Below, one piece after another: positions 24,172-33,349 of a DNA stretch of 64,000 nt (position 1 is its first letter; each line of letters begins with the position of its first letter). A program made the position numbers and the translations under genes. The notes under the pieces are model-generated. The model was given only the letters and a program-made list of their open reading frames with translations. It did not search any database and was not told the origin of the DNA. The DNA comes from Oreohelix idahoensis (lineage: Eukaryota; Mollusca; Gastropoda; Stylommatophora; Oreohelicidae). The DNA lies in contig JAMPIV010011338.1 in NCBI GenBank assembly GCA_024509875.1, forward strand, positions 434,001 to 498,000, read 5' to 3'.

Positions 24172-25380
24172 TTACTTAGTCGTTCCCCTTCTACCGTGAG
24201 GTGTAGAGGTTTGAAAGAGAGAGCGCCAGACTATTCTATCGGCTGTCTTCCTCCTGGCCTGGTTCCATTCTAGTCCTCGGTCCTTCAAAGAGTGTCTAAT
24301 GTTGTCCTCCCAGCGGACTCTGGGTCGTCCTCGGGGTCTGGATCCTTGGCTCTTTGTTTCCCATGCTTGTCGTGGTAGCCGATCTTCTCCCATTCTGCAG
24401 ACATGGCCAAACCATCTTAGTTGGGACTGTTCTACTTGGGTCTGTAGGGGGTGGCATTTTAGGCCTTGACGTATCGTCTGGTTGCGTACCATGTCTCTTC
24501 TTGTTACTTCAACCACCTTCCTCAGATACCTCATTTCTGAGGTTTGGATCTGGCTTTTATGGGTTGTAGTCATTGCCCATGACTCGCATCCATATGTCAA
24601 GACTGGGACATAGGTGGAGCGGTATACAGCCATCTTCGTTTTCTTACCAACCTCTCTCTTGCTGAGGAATCCTCGATTTATGGCCTGAAAAAGTCTCCCA
24701 GCTGCTGCTTTTCGAATGGCCAACTCTTCTTTGATGCCTCCCTTTCGGTCTATAATAGCTCCGAGGTATTTAAAGTGGTCGACCTGCTCCAGGACCTGTT
24801 CTCCCAGCTTAATCTGATGTCTTCTTTCTTCTCGTGATATCACCATGGATTTTGTTTTAGAGCTGCTTATGACCATCCCTCTCTTCTCCAGCTCTTCTTT
24901 CCAGACTTTCAGGTTGGATTGGAGATGTGCCTCTGATTTAGCAATCAGGGCAACATCATCAGCAAATGCCAGCTCTGAAATATAGACCTGTCTCATCTTC
25001 CAGTACCCCACTGAATACTTTCTTGTTCTCTCCTTACATGCCTTGATGACATCGTCCATAAGGAGTATGAAGAGGTAAGGTGATAGGATATCACCTTGTC
25101 TTACACCAGTGGTGGTCCTGAACTCTTCTGACTTATGGTTTGCTGTCCTCACATAATTTCTGCAAGACTTGTAGAAGCTCTGTATAGCATGAATCAGAGG
25201 TGCTGGAATATTCTTCCTTGCCAAACAGTCCCAAAGTTTGCTCCAAGGGACCCTGTCAAACGCCTTTTCCAGATCTATGAAACAAAGATGGATCTCACTC
25301 TTATACTCAAGAGCCTTTTCACTCAGCTGTCTGAGTGTGAAGATTAGGTCTTGAGTACTTCGGTTGCTCGGAATCCGCAC
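24172..25380 (-). CDS. LINE ORF, reverse transcriptase catalytic and C-terminal part (402 codons)
   Basis: This is the continuation after the single-base frameshift. It starts within NRSTQDLIFTLRQLSEKA and contains FIDLEKAFDRVPWSKLW (palm motif A), GVRQGDILSPYLF (motif B) and LAFADDVALIAKSE (the FADD catalytic box). It then has the C-terminal YGCESWAMTT and LRWFGHVCRMGEDRLPRQ, followed by RGRPRVRWEDNIRHSLKDRG and a final HGRRGTTK. The stop codon TAA is part of the TAAG-repeat tail. The catalytic residues are intact, so only the upstream frameshift prevents one continuous protein. Confidence 0.87.
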   Translation of the reverse strand: MRIPSNRSTQDLIFTLRQLSEKALEYKSEIHLCFIDLEKAFDRVPWSKLWDCLARKNIPAPLIHAIQSFYKSCRNYVRTANHKSEEFRTTTGVRQGDILSPYLFILLMDDVIKACKERTRKYSVGYWKMRQVYISELAFADDVALIAKSEAHLQSNLKVWKEELEKRGMVISSSKTKSMVISREERRHQIKLGEQVLEQVDHFKYLGAIIDRKGGIKEELAIRKAAAGRLFQAINRGFLSKREVGKKTKMAVYRSTYVPVLTYGCESWAMTTTHKSQIQTSEMRYLRKVVEVTRRDMVRNQTIRQGLKCHPLQTQVEQSQLRWFGHVCRMGEDRLPRQAWETKSQGSRPRGRPRVRWEDNIRHSLKDRGLEWNQARRKTADRIVWRSLFQTSTPHGRRGTTK

Positions 25381-27080
25381 TGGACCTCATCCAATTGTGG
25401 CTCAGCTAGGCGTCGGAGTCTCTGCTCTAGGATTCTAGAGTAGATTTTTCCAGGGACACCGAGAAGGGATATGCCTCTATGGTTTCCACACTGTCGATTG
25501 TCACCCTTTTTGAAAATTGGTGTTATGATGGCGATCTCCCAATCCTTTGGTATGGTCTTGTTGCACCATGCTGCCTGTAGGACCCTTAAGAGTAACAGGT
25601 CGCCTGATGCTCCCATGTACTTAACCATTTCTGGTGTTATACCATCATGCCCTGCTGCTTTGCCCATCTTGATTTTCTCCAGTGCTGCCTTCAGTTCTTC
25701 CATCTTTATGTCATCTTCATCACCATTGGTTTCCTCTTCTGTGCTAGTGGTTATCATTTCTGATGTTTGACCTTGCTCACCATCAAGGAGTTCTGAGAAA
25801 TATTCTTTCCATCTTTCCATTACTTCCTTCTGGGCAGTAAGCAATTTGCCTTGCTTGTCCTTTATAAATTTGAGAGGGCATTGTTTTTCCTTCCTCATGT
25901 TCTTTAGGGTCTTATAGAACAATTTCTGGTTTTCTTGTGCATCTTTTTCTAGCTTTTCTCCAAATTCTTCCCAGGACTTCTGTTTTGCTGCTAGCACTTT
26001 GTTCTTTACTTCTGTTCTGAGTGTCACATATTCTCTATATTTTTCCATTTGTCCTGTTGTGTTTTTAGCTCCTAAGTATTGTTTCCATGCCATTTTCTTC
26101 TCTCTTATTTTCTCTTTGACTTCCTCTGTCCACCAAGGTGTCCTCTTTCTCTGGTTCCCAAGTCGGACTTCACCACATGCTTCTGCAGCAGCTGTCTTTA
26201 TGATATCCTTGAATTTAATCCAGAGGGTTTCCAAGTCATCAGGTTGTTCTTCTGTGTTGCTCACCGCTGCAGCAATAAGCCCCTGATATCTGGTCTTCAT
26301 TTCTGGCTCTCTCAGCTTGTAGGTCCTAATGCTCATTTCTCCTGCTCGTTTACTTGGTTTCTTGCGTGATGTTGAGCAGTTCCTAGGCTGAGCAACTCTT
26401 TCAGTTGTTCGTTTGATTGTTAGCAGGTAGTGATCACTTCCAATCTCTGGCCCCCTCCAGACTCTTGCATCTCGGACATATTTGAATGAGCTTCTCCGAA
26501 CAATGGCATAGTCGATCACTGACTTCTCATTCTTTGTTGGTTCACATCTAGTGTATGCATGTATGCGCTTATGGGGGAACTTTGTGTTTGTAATGATCAG
26601 ATTCTGCTCACTGCAGAATCTAAGGAGTCGCTTTCCATTGTCATTTAGAGTATCTTTTCCATATCTTCCGATAACTCCACCCCATCTAGCATGGTCATTT
26701 CCAACTCTGGCATTAAAATCTCCGAGCATGATAACTTCATCTAGGCAGTCATCCACTGTCCTTTGAAGCAGCTCGAAGAATTCCTCCTTGACCTCTGCTC
26801 TCTCATCCTCATTTGGCCCATACACTATGACTAGGTTGACTATGGTTTCTCCTTCTTTTAGTTTCACAACCATAATGCGCTCTGAGACAAAGTTCCACCC
26901 CTTGATACTATCTTTTTGATTTTGGGCCACAATGCAACCCACACCCCCTTTAGCTCTTTCGGATATGGGTACACCACTGTAGAGCAGCGTGTTGCCATTG
27001 AGATCCATGACTCCTTGTCCTTTTTTCTTTGTTTCCGTTATAGCCAGGATTTCTAGTTTTGCTTTCCTCATCTCTTCCAC
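25344..27080 (-). CDS. LINE ORF, endonuclease plus reverse transcriptase N-terminal part (578 codons)
   Basis: An apurinic-type endonuclease occupies roughly residues 1-230. It shows ILAITETKKKGQG, VYGPNEDERAE, IMLGDFNARVGNDHA with the catalytic Asp/Asn, and GSDHYLL with the Asp-His pair. A Lys/Glu-rich linker follows, and then the start of the reverse transcriptase: GKAAGHDGITPEMVKY, IITPIFKKGDN, CGNHRGISLLGVPGKIYSRI and DEVQCGFRA. The frame is lost at about 25363, where one T is missing relative to the copy at 11405-13190 (CGGTTGC versus CGGTTTGC), and it runs to an early stop. The start at 27080 is the first Met. The true start might lie slightly upstream within the leader. Confidence 0.85.
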   Translation of the reverse strand: MEEMRKAKLEILAITETKKKGQGVMDLNGNTLLYSGVPISERAKGGVGCIVAQNQKDSIKGWNFVSERIMVVKLKEGETIVNLVIVYGPNEDERAEVKEEFFELLQRTVDDCLDEVIMLGDFNARVGNDHARWGGVIGRYGKDTLNDNGKRLLRFCSEQNLIITNTKFPHKRIHAYTRCEPTKNEKSVIDYAIVRRSSFKYVRDARVWRGPEIGSDHYLLTIKRTTERVAQPRNCSTSRKKPSKRAGEMSIRTYKLREPEMKTRYQGLIAAAVSNTEEQPDDLETLWIKFKDIIKTAAAEACGEVRLGNQRKRTPWWTEEVKEKIREKKMAWKQYLGAKNTTGQMEKYREYVTLRTEVKNKVLAAKQKSWEEFGEKLEKDAQENQKLFYKTLKNMRKEKQCPLKFIKDKQGKLLTAQKEVMERWKEYFSELLDGEQGQTSEMITTSTEEETNGDEDDIKMEELKAALEKIKMGKAAGHDGITPEMVKYMGASGDLLLLRVLQAAWCNKTIPKDWEIAIITPIFKKGDNRQCGNHRGISLLGVPGKIYSRILEQRLRRLAEPQLDEVQCGFRATEVLKT

Positions 27081-28465
27081 CAGCTCCTCTTCCTTCCCAT
27101 TTATACTTCTTATGTTCCATGTTCCATAAGTCGTAGTCCGTTCCAGTTCGTCGCCTTTAGAATCAGTCCGGTTTTCTCTCTTGTGTTACTCGTAATCGTG
27201 GTTTAAAGCAAACAGGTGATTGGCCTGTTGTGCCTTTGCATGGTGGAGGGGCTGCCTCCTTACGGCCTCCATGCAGGCCGCCCTCCTCCTTTTTCATCCG
27301 GGCTTGGGACCGGCATAGGCGGAGTTGACACAGAGATATTGGACGTAATTATGCTTCTGGAAGTGAAAAACGTAAAGCGAAAGAAGAAAAAGAAAGGAGA
27401 GATCAACTTGTGATATCAAAAACACGTAAGCTGACAGAATATTTTGATGTTCATGGTGGTGGTACTCTAACCGCTGAAGCTGGAAGTACAGGAACAACTA
27501 GTACTAGTGCAGGCTGTGCAGCAGAAAACATACAGCAAAACCCAGTATACACTGAGTCTGAATGTGAAAGAATAAGTGAAACGAAGAAGTACTCTAATGA
27601 TATTGGTGACTGGTCGAACAATATAGATGACTGTGAGCGTGAATATTGGATATCCAAGGGAAGCGAAAAATGTCACCATGTTGATAGTGCCTTCTCTTCA
27701 TCCATGCGATTGTGTGACACTGAAAAGAAAACTCGATACTGTCAGAAGTCTTATTTTACACACATTCATAAACTTACAAACAAGCAACATGCAAGAAAAT
27801 GGTTATGCTATTTAGAAAGTAAAGGGCGTCTATTCTGTTTCCGATGCAAGCTTATGAGTTCAGAATGTTCATCAAAGTTTACTGTGGAAGGGTTTAATGA
27901 CTGGAAAAATGCAAGCAATCTATTGCGTCCACATGAAGAAAGCTCCTCACACAGACAAGCTTTAATTTCACTGTTGATGCGTAAAAACAAAAGTGAACGT
28001 GTCGATTCCCAACTTGTGAAACAAATGGACATTCAAGAAAAGTATTGGCACTAACTTCTAGAGCGAATAATTGAAGTTGTGAAGCTTTTAGCAGAACGGG
28101 GCCTTTAATTTCGTGGCAGTAATGAAATTGTTGGGTCCCCTTATAACGGGAATTACTTAGGGTTGTTAGAATTACTGGCCAAGTTTGACCCTTTTCTGGC
28201 AGAGCATATAAGTACTCATGCAAACAAAGGATTTGGACATACATCATATCTATCTAAAACAACGTGTGAGGAATTCATCAATCTGATTGAATCCAGCATA
28301 CTGGATCAAATTCTCTGTGAAGTGAAGAAATACAAGTATTATTCCGTTTCATTGGATTCTACTCCAGATATATCTAATATGGACCATCTGACTTTCACTC
28401 TGCGCTATGTTTTGCCATCTGGACCAGTTGAAAGATTTGTGACATTTTTGGATATGGAAGGTCAT

Positions 28466-30345
28466 TGTAGAGAAATTTTTTTACTGCAAAGAAGTGGCCA
28501 CCAAACTGTAGAGAACTGTTTTATTTAGGGATGTTGAAGATTACCAAACTGTAACCGTAAGAAATCCACCAAATATTACCCGTAGAAAATACTGGATCAC
28601 CACTGTAACCGTAAAGAGTTACTGATGGGTTATTAAATATTATTATTATCTGATGACTGGTCTTGGAGATTGAATAAATGGTGATGGGTGTTTCTTTAAT
28701 GGTCAAACTGTTCATACGCCCACACAGAGCAGAACATACTTCTTATATCACGCGAATGTCGAAATATCAAATTCTATACTACTAACATACCACTGCTACA
28801 CACGAAATACTATTAGTGAATTCAATCTGTTTGTTGACCTAGATTTCCGCCACCCAGGCTATTTATGGTCATGCGTTACTACCATCACGCCTACTGTTCT
28901 CCTACCGTGTTAAATGTTGTAGCTTAGAAAAAATGAGTGTGTGCGTGGTTACATTCACACGCCACAGATACGCACGTACAAGTCGTGGAACTGCCGGTGA
29001 CATATAACATAATTTATTGTCACAATACGTTCATGAAATACACAGTCAAACATAACTCACAACAAGAAAGTACTATAGTCACATCTCCACTTCTCATAAT
29101 CATTAGCGCTCCACAACATCAACACTAGATCCTCTCAGCAACGGTCATCCTCGCCGTGCTGACAATAATAAATGGCCTCAAACGATGCTTCTAACATCAG
29201 CATTATAATAAATAGACAATGGATCCTTTTCCCAGCAAACGGTTGTCCAATAAATAATGGCCTCCTTAAATATGCTTCATCAAAGACGCTCTCAACCTTG
29301 GCGCTTTAATATAACTATGGATCCTCTCAGCAACGGTCATCCTCGCCGTGCTGACAATAATAAATGGCCTCAAGCGATGCTTCTAACATCAGCATTATAA
29401 TAAATAGACAATGGATCCTTTTCCCAGCAAACGCTTTGAGCGGTGGAATGTGGGACACACTCCCCCGAGCTTTGGACCTATAGCCTTCCTTCAGCCGTTG
29501 TCCTCACCGTGCTATCAATAATTAATGGCCTCAAACGATGCTTCTAACATCAATAGTGAATACTCGCGGCAATTTCTCGCAAGACTGCACTCCCTGGCAG
29601 TTTGCAGTAATCTCGCCTTCACTCATCTTGACATTTATATAGTCAAACATAAGTCCTGGATCCTTACCTCTTCAAAAATACTCACAAACACAATTCTCCA
29701 ATAAACTCAGGAATTATAGGCCTACACAAAAAATGGCCTCTATAACTTTTGCACTGCGCAGGCATACTCAAAACACACACTGTAGGACCGACCTCTCCCG
29801 TCGGTACCCAAAAACAGACTGCCCTTCGTTCACACACTAACTCCGCCAAAAAAGACACGAGACTCGGTTGTTTAAAAAACACAACTCAGTCTCGATAATT
29901 GCATGGGCTAGACACACGAGCTTACTCACAGCTCAAGACAGTTCAGAGAAAAAACATCTCCGCGATTTGAACTGACCAGTGTTCGCCACTTGGAGCCGCG
30001 CCTGTGGATTCATCAATTCTCCCCCCTTTCGGTGAATCCTGGGGGATCTATCATTTTGGGTCTGTAGCAATTGAATACAGCTTACGGGGTGCTACCGGTC
30101 AGCCGGTTTCTAGTCTTTCCCAGTGTTCATCTGTCTTTCCAGAAGTCAATCGGTCCTTTTTCCCGATCGTCATCTGGTTTGACCATTGTAAAGATCACAG
30201 CGCTGTTGAATCTTCTCGACGAGGGAATTCCCCTAATACATTTTTAACTTAACATCAGCTTAATCAAGCAACGTAACCCGCAATCGAATCTATTCGCTTA
30301 ACATTTTCAAGATCACCTCCCTTTGATAATATTTACTCTGTATCA
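28466..30345 (-). repeat. Complete LTR of the deletion-derivative element
   Basis: Shared with the right copy are the CCGCCAAAAAAGACACGAG segment to TTCGCCACTTGGA (29841-29990 versus 31085-31239) and GAGGGAATTCCCCTAATAC to the AAGATCAC point (30219-30314 versus 31254-31351). About 230 bp between them is missing in the right copy. Inside, a 192-bp tandem duplication (about 29130 and 29322) repeats CCTCTCAGCAACGGTCATCC, with a third partial unit near 29497. Confidence 0.7.
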
Positions 30346-31351
30346 GTTGCCACACCGCCCGGGAAAAAAAATGATTTATCATTCTTTTGTTGAAAATTTA
30401 AGTCCCAAAAATTTAGAAATAAATGAAATTATATTATATGGCTACCAAAAATGTATCTAACAAAAAATGTACCTATCAAAAAATGTACCTATTAAAATAG
30501 TACATCTATAAACAATGTCAGCAATAAATGTAAAATTACAACTAAAACATCAAACATAATCAATCAAATATCCCAATGAATGTTACCGATGTAAATTACA
30601 ACAAAAGCATCAATCATAATACAAGCATACCAAAATTAATCTTAATAGCACACTAAGCTAAGTACATTTAGTACAAGCAACAACCAATAGAAAGTGAAAG
30701 AACAAGATCAAACAACAGAAGAATGATCTGTAGTAAAGAAAAGTAAGAAATCAGAAAATGAGAAACAATTAACAATAGCACATGATAACCAATAAGAACA
30801 ACAATTTCATGTACAATAAATACAAATTTACCAAAATACTAGTTACATTATACTAAGTTATATAATTAACTCAAGAATACAACGAATGAAAGTATAAGTA
30901 TCGAAAGAAGAAGAAGTATACCAATAGAATAAAAAGAAACGAAGATGTGATACAGAAATATAAACAAGATATGAACACATATCGGAAAGACAACAAAAAG
31001 ATAGAATGAAATGAAGAATAATCATTAAAGACGAATGGAAAGCAAAGGCATGAACGCAGAAAAAGTCAATCACAATACATACTAATTCCGCCAAAAAAGA
31101 CACGAGACTCGGTTGTTTAAAAAACACAACTCAATCTCGATAATTGCATGGGCTAGACACACGAGCTTACTCACAGCTCAAGACAGTTCAGAGAAAAAAC
31201 ATCTCCGCGATTTGAACTGACCAGTGTTCGCCACTTGGAAACTTCTCGATCACACGAGGGAATTCCCCTAATACATTTTTAACTTAACATCAGCTTAATC
31301 AAGCAACGTAACCCGCAATCGAATATATTCGCTTAACATTTTCAAGATCAC

Positions 31352-32213
31352 TGATAAAGGACGGGGACAGATAAGGCCGAGCTGGTTTAGAGCTGGTTAT
31401 GTATTTTGTTCAATCGCGAATGCGTGCTTCGTCCGGTTATCATCTTGGAGTAAGGGTCAACGTTATATTGATTAATCATTTGTTGAATGTCCAAGAATAC
31501 ATTCGTTCCCTTCGGAGCTCATCATATAGATACATATTTTTCCTATCAGAAGAGTTCTTCATTTGCATAATCATCAACATTGGCAAATGCAGCAAATAGC
31601 TGTAACGTATCGATGTGATAAAGTCCTCAATTCAGAGTCCATGAATTTATTTACAGTTCACACATAAGACATTCACGTAGGTACACGTTCATATATAGTT
31701 CATATATAGTTCATTAGGAATTACATGCATAGTATTCATGTCCGTCCGTGTCAAAACAATATGTCAGATGAACATCGTGGCTATATACGTGCGCTGTTGT
31801 AGTCAACAGCCAGAAATGAGCACATGAGTTCTTGACATCTACAATTTGAATCATAATACGATTCTCCTTCCATTATCTAGTTTAATTTAATTAATCTCAT
31901 ACTTAGATTAATTTCCGAACTGACCCTGAAGTCTACATCGATTCATCTATATAATATAGGCTATATACTCAGCCTTATTTCCTTGGAAGAAATACAAGAC
32001 ACGACCTTCTTGCTTGACGGATAGCGTAACAAAGGCCCTGTAACCAAGTCACCCGGCGTGACCTTCCCAACGCGAATGCGTCATAATCTCCGCATATATT
32101 TCGCGTTCACTATACCGTAAAATATCGACATATTCTATAAATATTAATGACCTCTAAACGTTGCGCATGGGTAAACCCCAGCAGACGCCGTCATTTAAAA
32201 TAACACCGTAACA
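31352..32213 (-). repeat. Gypsy 3' LTR
   Basis: 862 bp with TG...CA ends. It matches 39613-40474 except for C/T near 31411 (TTGTTCAATC versus TTGTTTAATC) and G/T near 31820 (AATGAGCACA versus AATGATCACA). A TATAGTTCATATATAGTTC direct repeat lies near 31692. The inner edge carries no strong polypurine tract, only AGGAAATC-like sequence on the minus strand. Confidence 0.95.
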
Positions 32214-33349
32214 GATTTCCTGTCAGACGGGGGCAAAAAAAATCTATTAAATATATTTTTTTTGAACAATATTAATCAAATTATCAAAAATTTAACAAAA
32301 CCCGACGTATGACCTACGATGTTCTATCTAGAACAGTGTCGCGGTCATGTCAGTAATATATTATAATAAAATCAACGTCATATCATACATATACCTTATA
32401 TTAAACAAGGAAATGTCACTGTCACTAACTAATTAACTAATTAATTTGTTGTATGTATAGACTAACTAATAATGTGAGGTGTTATTAAAATTATTCTAAC
32501 TAACTAAGATTAAAATAATTAATTATAGTATGTACGTATGGTACTAACTAATTAATATCTAATAGAGGAAAATGAGAAATAGTATAAGAGAGTAAAAGAA
32601 ATAAAAATTGAGAAGTACGGACAATTGAAACCAAATATTAAAGTATACATTAAATTAGCATGCGTGTGAAAATGAAGTGTAAGGATAGATACCTAATTAA
32701 ATTAACGCAATCAGAAGAAAAGAGCAGAAAAAAAAAAATTCATACATTTTAACTATATATATGAAATGTCATAATGTAATATCTATTACCTTAATAATTA
32801 CACTAATTAAAAGGTTTAATTGGTGTGATATTCTTTTGTTTCATCTTTTCTTAGTATATTTTATTTTTTTATTTCATCACACTTTGACTTTATTATATAT
32901 TATATACTAATTTAATAAATAGAAAATTTAATAATATTGGACATGAAGATCCAATCGTTGTTACCTCCTGTTGAATTGTATGAAAGTTCATTAAGACACA
33001 AGGTTCATATTATCAAATTATGATTTGATTATCCATTAATCGTTAGTTCCTTTATTAAACTTTGAAAGTAAATTGACTAAGTCATCAACGTATCTGTCCT
33101 TTCTACATCAGAGATTGTTCCTTTTTAACAGTTTTCAATCGAAATGAGTGATACTCAAAGTGGAATTGAAGTTCAAATTTTTAAACGATCCGTAAAACTT
33201 GATATTTTGATCACAATAGTTTATTTCGAAATGTCCTTATTTAGGTAGGAAGTCCAACTGAATTGTTGTATATTCTGACTTGATATCAATACCGTTCATT
33301 GCAAATGTAATGCTTGACTAGTCAGAAAATTTTCTTGAAATTGTAATAT
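32214..33349. other. Gypsy 3' non-coding region
   Basis: This ~1.14-kb AT-rich stretch lies between the Pol stop and the 3' LTR. It holds repeated TAACTAATTAA(C/T) words and no ORF resembling an envelope. Confidence 0.7.

Larger units (their letters stand above)
24167..27326 (-). mobile_element. Full-length RTE-like LINE (CFDP2-like ORF), 3.16 kb
   Basis: The element is flanked by a 12-bp duplication (24155-24166 and 27327-27338), so both ends are defined. It reads on the minus strand: a ~246-bp leader, an endonuclease/reverse-transcriptase ORF, then almost no 3' UTR and a CTAAGTAAGTAAGTA tail. One ORF, a length near 3.2 kb and a short tandem-repeat tail all fit the RTE clade, but the clade is inferred. 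The protein type is often mis-annotated as craniofacial development protein 2-like. Other copies are at 11405-13190 and 45086-45246. Confidence 0.9.
24145..28465 (+). pseudogene. hAT transposase, N-terminal half (split by LINE, two nonsense codons)
   Basis: The ATG at 24145 begins MSSRHRDI, and seven codons later the reading frame is cut by the LINE and its 12-bp target duplication. It resumes at about 27339 with GRNYASGSEKRKAKEEKE. A TTF-type zinc finger follows at about 27735-27990 (KWLCYLESKGRLFCFRCKL...FNDWKNAS...HRQA), as in ZMYM1-like proteins. The next part reads GSPYNGNYLGLLELLAKFDP, then SVSLDSTPDISNMDHL with the first catalytic-type Asp, and PVERFVTFLDMEGH. In-frame TAA codons lie at 28052-28054 and 28106-28108. 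The frame ends where the LTR element entered at 28466. It cannot make an active transposase. Confidence 0.85.

Noticed and set aside
32214..33349. Possible envelope gene between Pol and the 3' LTR
   Set aside because: The stretch is AT-rich with frequent stops in all frames. No signal peptide, transmembrane or furin-type motif was seen.
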